Counted from the stretch's first letter, positions 7,251 to 15,825 are shown. The stretch: 22,987 nt of DNA from an uncultured Desulfobacterales bacterium (GCA_947259865.1 CAMYNZ010000012.1:1-22987), one strand, 5' to 3'. Numbers and translations are program-made. The notes: generated from the sequence alone by a model not told the origin.

Positions 7251-8625
7251 AGGTGGTACGATCGTTAATGTAACCGGTCGTTACACGGCCGATGTTTTGA
7301 CCCGTGCAGATAAAATCAAGGCGATCGGAACCGATTTGGATAACCCGGCAGATGAAGTGGTCGATGCCAAGGGAATGTACATCCTTCCCGGGGCGATTGA
7401 TCCACACACGCACCTTTGCATGCCCTTTATGGGGACCCACGCCCAGGACGACTATGAAACCGGCACGATTGCAGCCGCCTGCGGCGGTGTCACCACAGTT
7501 GTGGATTTTGATTTACAACAAAAAGGGGAATCTCTGCTGGAAGCCCTGGAGCGCAAAAAGGCCCTGGCTGAAGGCAAAGCGGTCGTCGATTATTCCCTGC
7601 ACCCGGCGGTAATGGATCCCAGACCGGAAATTATCGATGAAGTCAAAAAAGCTTGCCGGGATTACGGTACGCCGAGCTTTAAAATTTTTATGGTATATGA
7701 CTTCCGGGTGGATGACGCCACCATGATCAAGCTGTTGGAAGAGACCAAAAAACATGGTGGTCTGGTTCAGGTTCATGCGGAAAATGTTTACATTATCCAG
7801 CATCTGAATGAAGTGCTGGAAAAGGAAGGTAAATTGGATCCTTACTACCATGCCGTCAGCCGCCCCAATATTGCCGAAGAAGAAGCGATTGCAAGGGCCG
7901 TCAAAATGGTGGAGTTTACGGGTTCCCGCATCTATATTGTGCATCTATCCTCCAAGGAAGGTCTTTGGAAGGTTAAAGAAGCAAGAGATCGGGGAATTCA
8001 TGTCTATGCCGAGACCTGCCCCCAGTATCTGCTGCTGGACGATGAACGCTACAAAGAACCGGACTGGAACGGCGCCAAATACGTGATGTCGCCACCCCTT
8101 AGAACCCGAGAGAGCAACCAGGCCCTTTGGGAAGGATTGCGTGGCGACGACCTGCAGGTAGTGGCCACCGATCACTGCCCCTTCGATTTTAAGGGCAAAA
8201 AGGATATGTTCGGCAAAGACGACTACAAAAAAATACCCAATGGCGCGCCCGGTATCGAAACCCTCTTGATGCTGATACACTCGGAGGGCGTGGTCAAAGG
8301 CCGCATCAGTCTCGAGCGCATGGTGGATGTTGTGTCCACCGGAACGGCCCGGATGTTCGGCCTGACGGATAAAGGCGAGATTTCGGTCGGCAAGGACGCT
8401 GACATTGTCGTGTTCGATCCGGATCAGAAATTTACCATCACCCAGAATAAACTGCATATGAATGTCGACTACACGCCGTACGAAGGTATGGAGATAACCG
8501 GCATGCCCCGTGCGGTCTACGCCAGAGGTAAAAAAGTCACCCAATGGAACGGCAAGCAGATGGAGTTTGTGGGTGAGAAAGGATGGGGGCGGTTTATCAA
8601 GCGCGAACCGTTCCAACCCTTCTGA
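7234..8625 (+). CDS. hydA: Dihydropyrimidinase (D-hydantoinase family)
   Basis: This 463-residue binuclear-zinc amidohydrolase opens dihydrouracil or dihydrothymine to the N-carbamoyl-beta-amino acid; many homologues also open 5-substituted hydantoins. The metal ligands are all visible: His58 and His60 (DPHTH), the carboxylated Lys150 (SFKIFMVYDF), His181 (QVHAEN), His237 (VHLSS) and Asp313 (ATDHCPF). Tyr155 is the usual substrate-contact tyrosine. The length is typical for bacterial enzymes. ATG 7234 has AAAGGAGG 6-7 nt upstream and overlaps the preA end by 17 nt. It is the last gene of the operon, followed by a terminator at 8652. Allantoinase and dihydroorotase are less likely given the YDF loop and the neighbours. 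Confidence 0.94.
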   Translation: MSVLFKGGTIVNVTGRYTADVLTRADKIKAIGTDLDNPADEVVDAKGMYILPGAIDPHTHLCMPFMGTHAQDDYETGTIAAACGGVTTVVDFDLQQKGESLLEALERKKALAEGKAVVDYSLHPAVMDPRPEIIDEVKKACRDYGTPSFKIFMVYDFRVDDATMIKLLEETKKHGGLVQVHAENVYIIQHLNEVLEKEGKLDPYYHAVSRPNIAEEEAIARAVKMVEFTGSRIYIVHLSSKEGLWKVKEARDRGIHVYAETCPQYLLLDDERYKEPDWNGAKYVMSPPLRTRESNQALWEGLRGDDLQVVATDHCPFDFKGKKDMFGKDDYKKIPNGAPGIETLLMLIHSEGVVKGRISLERMVDVVSTGTARMFGLTDKGEISVGKDADIVVFDPDQKFTITQNKLHMNVDYTPYEGMEITGMPRAVYARGKKVTQWNGKQMEFVGEKGWGRFIKREPFQPF

Positions 8626-8651
8626 AACTTTTATTAATATTCGAAAAGGCG

Positions 8652-8688
8652 ACGGTGCGACCTGGGAATTTGGTTGCACCGTTTTTTT
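8652..8688 (+). terminator. Rho-independent terminator of the preT operon
   Basis: ACGGTGCGACC (8652-8662) pairs with GGTTGCACCGT (8672-8682) with one G-U pair and a 9-nt loop, followed by a run of T (8682-8688). It lies 27 nt after the dihydropyrimidinase stop. Confidence 0.88.
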
Positions 8689-8815
8689 GTTTGTGCCTCA
8701 TAATGCACTGCTCATCCGCCAGAGTGCTTTGGCGGACTCTGCTTTTGAAACGAACCGCGCCTTGCTAATAGGCAAGATCTAAACGTTAAAAACCAGTTTT
8801 CCAGCAATGAATCTG

Positions 8816-8851
8816 AAAAGGTGCAAGCGATTTCCAATGCTTGCAGCTTTT
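8816..8851 (-). terminator. Possible terminator hairpin downstream of the leftward block
   Basis: TGCAAGC (8822-8828) pairs with GCTTGCA (8839-8845), and the flanking AAAAG/CTTTT pair extends the stem past one G-G mismatch. The stem has only four T after it on the minus strand and is about 150 nt beyond the stop of the gene at 9001, so termination is only moderately supported. Confidence 0.4.
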
Positions 8852-8953
8852 CAATTGGATAAACGGTTCTCTTTAGCAATGCATCCTGCCGCGATAATTC
8901 TGAATTATTTCAAGGGTCGAGGAGATTTTCCACTGAACATTTGGTGGTAACGG

Positions 8954-8972
8954 AATGAATTATCAGCAGCGA
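8954..8972 (+). repeat. 19-nt copy of a segment of the 17328-17603 element
   Basis: AATGAATTATCAGCAGCGA here is identical to the minus strand at 17560-17542, inside the inverted-repeat element in front of soxB. The similarity ends after the 19 nt, so this looks like a fragment or a shared motif of a dispersed repeat family. Confidence 0.7.
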
Positions 8973-9000
8973 CCTCATATCAAACCTCGCATCTCTTGAG

Positions 9001-10242
9001 TTATTTTTCATTTGCCGATTCAAGCATGGCGTGCAGCAGCACATTGGCACCGGCTTCGCAGTCTTGCCAGCGGGTATTTTCCACTTCCACATGGCTGCGC
9101 CCGCCGATGCTGGGAACAAATATCATGGCCGTCGGGCAAACCTGGTTCATATAACTGGCATCATGACCCGCACCGCTGACCATGTGGAGACCGGAATAAC
9201 CCAATTCTTGCGCCACATTCAGGATGCGCTGCACCATTTTTTCATCAAAGGGCGAATGCTCCACCCGCCAGGTTTCTTCAATTTTTATCGGACAGCCTCT
9301 TTTGGCGGCAAGGTCTTCAAAATCTTTGCGAACCAACTGCCAGGCTTTTAAGGCATGATCATCATCCCAGGACCTGATGTCCACGGTGAAGTGAACTTTA
9401 TCCGGTATAATGTTTCTGGAGTTGGGATAGTTCTGAATTTCACCGACAGTGGCCACCATGTTGCCGCCCATACGCTCCGGAAGTTGATTGACTTTTAAAA
9501 TCATCTCGGCGGCGGCACACAGGGCATCGTGGCGGCCCTCCATCGGGGTCGGTCCCACCTGGTTGGCTTCTCCCTCCAAATAGACATCGTACCAATGCAA
9601 ACACAGAATACCTTTGGGAGCACCGACAACCTTTTCTTCTCTTTCAAGCATCGGCCCTTGTTCGATGTGATATTCATAGTAGGCATGCACCGGCCATTTT
9701 TTTGCCGGTACCGAACCCTTGTAGCCGATGCGGATCAGCTCATCTTCAAACCGCTTTTCGTTGATATCGGTGCGGTCGTAAACCCAATCCCGCTCAAGGG
9801 CACCGGCCCATACCCCGGATGCAACCATTGCCGGCGCAAAGCGGGAACCTTCCTCGTTGGTCCAGTCTACAATCACGATGGGCCGCGCGGTCTCAATCTT
9901 GTTTTCATGCAGCGTCCGCAAAACTTCCAGCGGACCCATAACACCTAAAATACCGTCAAAGCGTCCGCCCTTGGGTTGAGAATCGATATGCGAACCGCTC
10001 ATCACCGGTTCAAGGTCGTTATTCGTGCCGGCCCGCCTGCCGAAAATACTGCCCATTTCATCAATGGTTACTTCCAGGTCGAGTTCCTGCAGCCATTTAA
10101 CAAAAAGATCTCTGGCACGTTTATCCTCATCCGAAAGGGTCAGTCGTTGCACGCCGCCGCCCGCTGTGGCCCCGATTTTGGCCATCTCCTCGAGGGTGTT
10201 CTGCAGCCGCTGGCCGTTGACTCTCAATGATTTAAGATCCAT
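9001..10242 (-). CDS. M20-family N-carbamoyl-L-amino acid hydrolase / ureidopropionase-like amidohydrolase
   Basis: The 413-residue cytosolic metallohydrolase belongs to the group of N-carbamoyl-L-amino-acid hydrolases, allantoate amidohydrolases and M20-type beta-ureidopropionases. The metal ligands can be placed: His85 (GSHIDSQ), Asp96 (GGRFDGILG), Glu130/131 (TNEEGSRF), His192 (YHIEQGP) and His384 (SHVEVENT). The last motif differs from the more usual SHNxxE form, which may mark a substrate subgroup. ATG 10242 has a near-perfect GGAGGTGA 5-6 nt upstream. It is the last gene of the leftward sox-mttB block (72-nt gap) and faces the dihydropyrimidinase operon, so two contexts are possible: a second ureido-hydrolase for pyrimidines, or release of an N-methyl amino acid such as sarcosine from its N-carbamoyl form. 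The exact substrate is not decided by sequence. Confidence 0.85.
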   Translation of the reverse strand: MDLKSLRVNGQRLQNTLEEMAKIGATAGGGVQRLTLSDEDKRARDLFVKWLQELDLEVTIDEMGSIFGRRAGTNNDLEPVMSGSHIDSQPKGGRFDGILGVMGPLEVLRTLHENKIETARPIVIVDWTNEEGSRFAPAMVASGVWAGALERDWVYDRTDINEKRFEDELIRIGYKGSVPAKKWPVHAYYEYHIEQGPMLEREEKVVGAPKGILCLHWYDVYLEGEANQVGPTPMEGRHDALCAAAEMILKVNQLPERMGGNMVATVGEIQNYPNSRNIIPDKVHFTVDIRSWDDDHALKAWQLVRKDFEDLAAKRGCPIKIEETWRVEHSPFDEKMVQRILNVAQELGYSGLHMVSGAGHDASYMNQVCPTAMIFVPSIGGRSHVEVENTRWQDCEAGANVLLHAMLESANEK

Positions 10243-10314
10243 GCAATCACCTCCGTGCTTTAAAATTCATAAAAAAATAATCTGGAAGATCCTGAAGCGC
10301 ATATTCGAAACCGA

Positions 10315-11766
10315 TCAAAGAAGTATATCAAATTTTTTTCTAACCGCTGTTTCAATTTGCGCCGGTATATACGATTTCTCATCCCGGGCAAGAATTTTTT
10401 TGGCCATTTCGCGAGCCCGACAGTTCGCATCCCGGGCACCTGCTTCTTCCCATTGCATCCTGTCCTTCTGATCACTCACACCGTTTCCGTTAAAATATTC
10501 GCTTCTTAAAAATGTCATGGTGTGATCTGAAGTCATATAGTTGCCGCCGGGACCTACTTCCTCGATGACCTCCAGTGCCAGGTGATCGGCATCCACCTGG
10601 ATCCCCTTCAAGGTCTTGCAGCACATCCCGGTGATTTCATCATCAATAACAAATTGTTCATAGGATACGGTCAGCATCGATTCCAGCATGCCGGCGGCAT
10701 GATGCACATAATTGGAACCACCCATGGCCGCCAGCAAAACCGTGATCCCTTTTTCCCAGGCCGCCTGGGCATCCGGCACTTTTGAGTCTGAAATCCCGGC
10801 CGAATTATAGTTGGGTATTTTAATATGGTGCGCCATCTGATGGATGGCAGCATTCATCATACCGCACTCCACACTGCCGCCAAGATATCCCATGGTCTTG
10901 AGATTGGCCCGGCCCGGTATACCGCCGTATAGTATCGGGGCCCCGGTAGCTGTCAGCTGGCAGATGGTGATCCCGGCCAGCTGCTCGGCGTGAAGCTGGG
11001 CCAGGGTGCCGGCCATAGTCAAAGGCGAAGTTGAACCGGCCATGGGAGCGCTGGAAAGTGCCACCGGAATACCATTGCGCACGGCCGCCTGCATGATCAG
11101 GGTCGATTGGGTGCAAAGTTTCAAGGGACTAATGGCAAAAGAAGTGATTACGGATATAAACGGTTTTCGTCGGAGTGCATCAATTCCCCCTGCCAGCATT
11201 GAAGTGAAATCCAAAACCCTGTGGAAACCCTCCTCATTCGTCAGACCGCCCATCACATGTTTTCCGGTGGCCTTCAAGCCGGCAAAAAAGCAGTTCACAT
11301 CATAAGCAGTTTCTGGAATATCTGTCGGTATGCAGGGGCGCAGAAAAAAATGGATGTTATCGAGTCCATCGACCAATCTTCCAAGGTTATAAAGATCGTA
11401 GAGCGTTGAAGACCGCGCATCGCCACTTTCGAGGTCCAGGATTTTAATAGCGGCACCGCCTGTGCCAAGATAAACACGATGCCGGGTAAGGTCTAAATCA
11501 TTTTTTCCATCCCGGCTATAAAGAATTACATTTTCCGGCGCTTTGTTTGCCTGCGCAAGGACGATGTCTCTGGGGATAAATACACGGGCCCGCTCCCTGT
11601 CAACCGATGCACCTTCATTTTCAAGCAAATCGAGGGTAGCATCCAACCCGGATTCATAAGTGATTCCTATCTTTTCGAGAATCGTCAGAGCCGCTTGATG
11701 GATGGTTTCAATATCATCGGGTGAAAGCGGTTTATACAAACCACCGGGTAGACCTTTTAAATCCAT
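10315..11766 (-). CDS. MttB-family (non-pyrrolysine) methylamine:corrinoid methyltransferase
   Basis: The 483-residue protein belongs to the trimethylamine methyltransferase superfamily. Members transfer a methyl group from a quaternary or tertiary amine to a corrinoid protein. The frame has no internal TAG. The stretch AGISDSKVPDAQ (about 323-334), which from memory corresponds to the pyrrolysine-bearing loop of true MttB, is normal sense codons. It therefore belongs with the large non-Pyl branch, whose characterised members use glycine betaine, proline betaine or carnitine. I chose ATG 11766 because AAGGAG lies 6 nt upstream; an ATG 14 codons earlier lacks such a site. No cognate corrinoid protein, methyl-corrinoid:folate transferase or reactivase is in the window. 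Its place beside soxBDAG suggests betaine to dimethylglycine to sarcosine catabolism (inference). Confidence 0.88.
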   Translation of the reverse strand: MDLKGLPGGLYKPLSPDDIETIHQAALTILEKIGITYESGLDATLDLLENEGASVDRERARVFIPRDIVLAQANKAPENVILYSRDGKNDLDLTRHRVYLGTGGAAIKILDLESGDARSSTLYDLYNLGRLVDGLDNIHFFLRPCIPTDIPETAYDVNCFFAGLKATGKHVMGGLTNEEGFHRVLDFTSMLAGGIDALRRKPFISVITSFAISPLKLCTQSTLIMQAAVRNGIPVALSSAPMAGSTSPLTMAGTLAQLHAEQLAGITICQLTATGAPILYGGIPGRANLKTMGYLGGSVECGMMNAAIHQMAHHIKIPNYNSAGISDSKVPDAQAAWEKGITVLLAAMGGSNYVHHAAGMLESMLTVSYEQFVIDDEITGMCCKTLKGIQVDADHLALEVIEEVGPGGNYMTSDHTMTFLRSEYFNGNGVSDQKDRMQWEEAGARDANCRAREMAKKILARDEKSYIPAQIETAVRKKFDILL

Positions 11767-11856
11767 GCTCGGCTCCTTATTGGTTCCTTGGAAATAATTT
11801 CTGTGCAATTTGTGGCAAAATATTATTGGGGGATAATATTCATCTATTTTCGACGA

Positions 11857-11973
11857 ATTGACTATTTTCTATTGAAAATTGACGATTGAAGGAATCCTAT
11901 CGATTTTAAATTTATAAAATGACAGAGTGAAGCGATTCCACAAATCATCAATAACCAATCGTCAATTTTCAAT
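11857..11973. repeat. Heptamer-phased inverted repeat array (locus F, ATTG/CAAT type)
   Basis: ATTG/ATTT cores occur at 11857, 11864, 11871, 11878 and 11885. AAT cores on the other arm occur at 11943, 11950, 11957, 11964 and 11971. Every step is exactly 7 nt. The inner 18 nt ATTGAAAATTGACGATTG (11871-11888) are perfectly complementary to 11956-11973, leaving a 67-nt loop. It lies downstream of soxG and upstream of the mttB-like gene on the same transcript strand. Confidence 0.88.
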
Positions 11974-11993
11974 TTGGTTCGGGCCGGTCAGGG

Positions 11994-12623
11994 TCAGGCT
12001 AACGCGGAAAAGTGGTTTTGGATATACCCGCTGAAAGCCAGTTGCCCGGCCGGTTGAATTCCCCACTGCCGGCCTGCCTCAAGGATTGCCTCAACCATGG
12101 ATTGCGCATAGCCTCGGGAAAAGCCGATGACCAATGCATCTTTTTCCAGCACCGCAACCTGGCAGGCTGTATGCAATATCGGCCCCTGCAGGAAAAATGG
12201 TCGCTGTTTTTGGGGAGATTGCAGATCCAGAGCGGTGATCTTTTCCATGATTGAAAAAATATCCAGCCCCAGAAAGCCCAGCAAAGAGAAACCTTCGGTA
12301 ATATCTGTGTAAGCGGCCTCATCGGGAATTTGCAGGTTATTGTCGGACAGGTGCCAAACCGAGGCCTGGGTTCGATTCAGGCGATTAATGAGCATCCCTT
12401 TGCCCAATACGCAGGCGCCCGGAGCCTCGGGGATGTTCACCCCCGGTAGTTGGATTTGAGAAAGATCGCTGGCCTGAATATCCCATTTGGAAATGTGGCT
12501 CAGATCAACCACAAATGGCCCCAGCCCTTCGTCTTCATAAGCAAGGACCACTTCCCAACCGTTGCTCATCATTGTCTGAGCTGGATTGCCTTCAAAAGAA
12601 ACGGGAGAATATCTCTTCATCAT
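11994..12623 (-). CDS. soxG: Sarcosine oxidase gamma-subunit-like protein
   Basis: The 209-residue protein follows soxA after 11 nt and has the pattern of the gamma subunit of heterotetrameric sarcosine oxidase, a small fold related to the GcvT/folate-binding domain (for example DLSHISKWDIQ at about 40-50 and the central FSLLGFLGLDIF). In the known enzyme the gamma subunit is structural and carries no cofactor. Two adjacent ATG codons (12623 and 12620) follow AAAGGACG; the first is used here. Sequence conservation in this subunit is low, so the call leans on gene order soxB-D-A-G. The stop at 11994-11996 is followed by the locus F hairpin. Confidence 0.8.
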   Translation of the reverse strand: MMKRYSPVSFEGNPAQTMMSNGWEVVLAYEDEGLGPFVVDLSHISKWDIQASDLSQIQLPGVNIPEAPGACVLGKGMLINRLNRTQASVWHLSDNNLQIPDEAAYTDITEGFSLLGFLGLDIFSIMEKITALDLQSPQKQRPFFLQGPILHTACQVAVLEKDALVIGFSRGYAQSMVEAILEAGRQWGIQPAGQLAFSGYIQNHFSALA

Positions 12624-12634
12624 TTTCGTCCTTT

Positions 12635-15553
12635 TTAGGCTCTTAAGCGTATCCCTTCCGGATCATAAAAAGGCATTTTCACTACAGAGGCCTGTAAACG
12701 CTTATTACCCGCACCTGCTTCAAATATTTCCAGGTCAGTTCCTGGTTTGGCCAGATGGGATTCCACCAAACCCATCCCGATGGCTGTTTTCAGGGTGGTG
12801 CTGAATCTGGCCGTGGCGACGTAACCCCTTATGCGGTCGTCTACGATCAAAGAACCGTCTCCTGGCGGGTCATTAAGCTGCTCGAATTTAATACCGATAA
12901 GCTTGAGACGACCTGCCTGATTTTCAGTTTGCTTCAAGGCCACGGCGCCGACGGTTTTGGCTTCGGGTTTTTGTTGAAACCAAAGATGGCCCAGCCCAAC
13001 ATCATGTAAGGTGGTACGTTGTTCAGATTCAGAACCAATGATCAGGTGGCCCTTTTCCAGGCGCAGACAGTTTTGGGCTTCTAACCCAAAATTCGCAATA
13101 CCGAATTCTTGGCCCGCTTCTTCCAGCAAACTCCAAATAGCCTGCATGTAAGATGCGGGTACATGCAGCTCATAGGAAAGTTCACCCACAAAACCAAGAC
13201 GCATGACGCGTACCGTTAGGTTTTCGTTAATTGCAAGGTTTCGACACCTTAAAAATGGAATGGCCTGGTTGGAAACATCCTCAGCGGTCACTTCTTGCAG
13301 AACTTTACGGGCATTGGGCCCTGCCAGATTTATAACTCCAAAAGCATCCGTAAGATTGACGATGTTGTAATTCCAGCCGTCAAACCGCGTATGATATCTT
13401 ATCCATTCCACCGTGGTTGCGGCACGCGCTGTTGAAGTCGTGAAGTAGAAATCGTTGGGTCCCCGTTTTACCACCACCCCGTCATCCGTGATACAGCCGT
13501 CCTCATTGCACATGGCTGAATATTTAACCGTCTCTTCGGATACTTTGGACATGTCCCCCACATAGATCCGCTGCAACGCTTTCAAAGCATCCGGCCCGTG
13601 AATCCGGAATTTCCCCAATGTACTCGCATCGAGCAGGCCCACGTTTTTGCGTACATTTTCGATTTCTTTAGCGGCATTTTTCTCTTCGGAGAACCGCCGG
13701 GCCCGATACCAGGCACCTATGCGTTCCATTCTGGCGCCGGCCTTAGCCTGTGAGTCGTGTACCGGCGTACGTTTAAATACATTGTGGCCGGCTCCGGCGT
13801 AAGCCGCCAAAAGGGTGGGGACCAAAGGGGCGCGAACGGTGGTGGGTTTGGGAACAGCCTGCGTTATATTTTGATATTGGTTGACATACAAAGGCAGGTT
13901 GTGGCCGGCTATGCCGCCCTGGCCGGGACCGGTGCCGGCAGAAGTAAAGCGTTTGATCAATTCGGGTACCTGAAATCCCATTTGTATGGCCTGGTTGATG
14001 TGCTTTGTGGTAGCGTCTTCATCAAAACATATAAACGTTTTTTTACCGTTCACATTGGCAGCAACAAATTCTGATCCCCGGGCCGGCCCCGGGAGGGTAT
14101 TCAGTTCTTCATCCACTGTTTTCACATCCGCCTCAAGCATTGCACCGTTGTCCGCTGCCGCGCGTAAACCGGCCAATCGTCCCGACATCTCGATAGAAAG
14201 TGGATGGGTCAGGCCCAGCATGCGTCCGGCTGCATGTACTTTTTCAGGAAACCGGTCTGGTAAGAAAAACCCTGTATGTTTGTCGAAAATCAGTTTGGCA
14301 CCGGATAGGGTAATGGGTCCGTTCAGCGGGGTTAACCCGGCCGATGCAACCAGGGTATCGCAATTGTATTTTTGGGTTCCCGCGGCGCCAATTTGGGACA
14401 GCGTCACACATTTTAGGCCTTTGTTACCGCTTGCCCTGGCAGCTGTCCATCCTTTCAGGAAAGGAATCTTGCGCTGTTCCAACCCCGCAAGCAGCCCGGA
14501 ATCCTGGCCCTTTTCACGAACATCGGCCACACACAAAACGTTCAGGCCCAGATCGGACAGATCGGCAGCCGCCTCCAATCCAAGATCATGCCCGATGCAG
14601 AAAACTGCATTTTTCCCGGGTAGCAAACCATAGGTTCGAGCCAGCCTGTGGGCGCAGGCTGGCTGCATGAGGCCGGGCTTTTCGTTATTCTCAAACAACA
14701 AAGGACGTTCGATGCAGCCTGTGGCCACCACAATACTTCCGGCTCGAATCTCAAGGTATCGCTCGTTGAAGGGATCGTTTTCACAACCCTGTTGTACAGC
14801 CGCTATCAATTGGTTGTTATAAATCCCAACCATTGCGGTATGCACAAAAACGCGAATATTGGATGTCTCCTGCACCTGCCGGGCGAGCGCTGCGCCCCTT
14901 TCATACAGCCGGACACCTTTTGAACTCATTGCCGGGCGATAATCAAAAAATCCGCCAAGCCAGGGCCTGGATTCGAGCAGATTAACGCGAAGACCATGCT
15001 GTGAAGCTGCCAACGCCGCGCACATGCCGGCCGGACCGCCGCCGATCACACAGACATCAGCATTTAGATAAATTTCTTCGTATTGGCCCTTCATCTCAAA
15101 TGCGGGCGATAGCCTGCCAAGACCGGCGATCCTGCGAATCTGTTTGATAGCCAGCGGCCATAATCCTGCTGGTTTATGAAATACCCTATAGTAAAAACCG
15201 GCCGGCATGGCCCAGCCCAGTTTATCCATGAATCCCAGGAGGTCAAATTCAGGGCTTCCAACCACATTCTGGGCTTTCACTATCATTTCGTTTCTGGCGA
15301 GGGTGTTTTCCGCACAGACGTTGGGAATTCCGTTTACATCCATCAACGTGTTGCCGCATTCCCCGTCCAGGCTATATAGTCCCCTGGGACGGTGATATTT
15401 CTGGCTGCGCGAAAAAATTCGAATACCATTGGAATAAAGCGCCGTCGCGATGCTATCGCCCGCCAGTCCTTCAATTGCCTGGCCACGGTATTCAAGTGAA
15501 ATCTTTTTCTCGGGCTGGACTCGCAATGTCGGCAAATGGGTGAGCCTTTCCAC
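12635..15553 (-). CDS. soxA: Sarcosine oxidase alpha subunit-like protein (NAD-binding plus folate-binding GcvT domain)
   Basis: The 972-residue protein has the canonical alpha-subunit length. Residues about 10-100 form the degenerate 2Fe-2S-like ferredoxin domain (HRPRGLYSLDGE). A dinucleotide Rossmann motif VCVIGGGPAGMCAA lies at 167-180, with a long pyridine-nucleotide-oxidoreductase region to about 480. The C-terminal portion (about 590-960) is an aminomethyltransferase/GcvT-like domain that binds tetrahydrofolate and captures the methyl-derived carbon as methylene-THF. The four cysteines that bind [2Fe-2S] in related amine dehydrogenases are reduced to one (FICFDEDATT), as in true sarcosine oxidase alpha chains. 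GTG 15553 follows GGAGG at the end of soxD, with only 2 nt between the genes. The alternative is a dimethylglycine-oxidising relative. Confidence 0.9.
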   Translation of the reverse strand: MERLTHLPTLRVQPEKKISLEYRGQAIEGLAGDSIATALYSNGIRIFSRSQKYHRPRGLYSLDGECGNTLMDVNGIPNVCAENTLARNEMIVKAQNVVGSPEFDLLGFMDKLGWAMPAGFYYRVFHKPAGLWPLAIKQIRRIAGLGRLSPAFEMKGQYEEIYLNADVCVIGGGPAGMCAALAASQHGLRVNLLESRPWLGGFFDYRPAMSSKGVRLYERGAALARQVQETSNIRVFVHTAMVGIYNNQLIAAVQQGCENDPFNERYLEIRAGSIVVATGCIERPLLFENNEKPGLMQPACAHRLARTYGLLPGKNAVFCIGHDLGLEAAADLSDLGLNVLCVADVREKGQDSGLLAGLEQRKIPFLKGWTAARASGNKGLKCVTLSQIGAAGTQKYNCDTLVASAGLTPLNGPITLSGAKLIFDKHTGFFLPDRFPEKVHAAGRMLGLTHPLSIEMSGRLAGLRAAADNGAMLEADVKTVDEELNTLPGPARGSEFVAANVNGKKTFICFDEDATTKHINQAIQMGFQVPELIKRFTSAGTGPGQGGIAGHNLPLYVNQYQNITQAVPKPTTVRAPLVPTLLAAYAGAGHNVFKRTPVHDSQAKAGARMERIGAWYRARRFSEEKNAAKEIENVRKNVGLLDASTLGKFRIHGPDALKALQRIYVGDMSKVSEETVKYSAMCNEDGCITDDGVVVKRGPNDFYFTTSTARAATTVEWIRYHTRFDGWNYNIVNLTDAFGVINLAGPNARKVLQEVTAEDVSNQAIPFLRCRNLAINENLTVRVMRLGFVGELSYELHVPASYMQAIWSLLEEAGQEFGIANFGLEAQNCLRLEKGHLIIGSESEQRTTLHDVGLGHLWFQQKPEAKTVGAVALKQTENQAGRLKLIGIKFEQLNDPPGDGSLIVDDRIRGYVATARFSTTLKTAIGMGLVESHLAKPGTDLEIFEAGAGNKRLQASVVKMPFYDPEGIRLRA

Positions 15554-15555
15554 TG

Positions 15556-15825
15556 TTAAGCCTCCGATCCATTCATATCAGGATTGATCACTTCCAGATT
15601 AGTTGTCGTATCTCGATAAACAGTGAACCAGGAACCGCATCCGTTTTTGTGGCACCACCATTCCTTTTGAACGCCCGCCACGCTATTGTTCATGTGCACG
15701 TAATCACACCAAATTGCCGGCGTTTGCCCTTGTTCTGCCGGCCTGGGCCCCTTGTCTTCACCCCCAAACTGGAACTCATAACCGTTACGCTTACCGCATA
15801 TCGGACAGGTAATGGTCAGTGACAT
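15556..15825 (-). CDS. soxD: Sarcosine oxidase delta subunit, zinc-binding
   Basis: The 89-residue protein matches the small delta subunit: Cys7 and Cys10 (CPICG), His59 (WWCHKNGC) and Cys63 supply the structural zinc site at the usual positions, and FTVYRDTTT near residue 67-75 is the family's closing motif. The ATG at 15825 has GAGGAAA about 7 nt upstream. Delta bridges the subunits of the heterotetramer. It lies 2 nt before soxA and is separated from soxB by a 247-nt spacer that contains a palindromic element, an unusually large gap inside this operon. Confidence 0.9.
   Translation of the reverse strand: MSLTITCPICGKRNGYEFQFGGEDKGPRPAEQGQTPAIWCDYVHMNNSVAGVQKEWWCHKNGCGSWFTVYRDTTTNLEVINPDMNGSEA

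Larger units (their letters stand above)
8689..9000. other. Convergent intergenic stretch without a gene
   Basis: This 312-nt stretch lies between the rightward pyrimidine operon and the leftward methylamine block. It holds small hairpins (CCGCC/GGCGG at 8716-8735, CTTGC/GCAAG at 8761-8776), a possible terminator at 8816-8851 and a 19-nt piece of the element described at 17328-17603. No coding frame is convincing. Confidence 0.6.

Noticed and set aside
10315..11766. Pyrrolysine-containing MttB
   Set aside because: The frame is continuous with no internal TAG, so it belongs to the non-Pyl branch.
12635..15553. [2Fe-2S] cluster in the SoxA-like protein
   Set aside because: Only one of the cysteines expected near FICFDEDATT and the following GPGQGG segment is present, and the N-terminal ferredoxin-like domain lacks the cluster-binding pattern.
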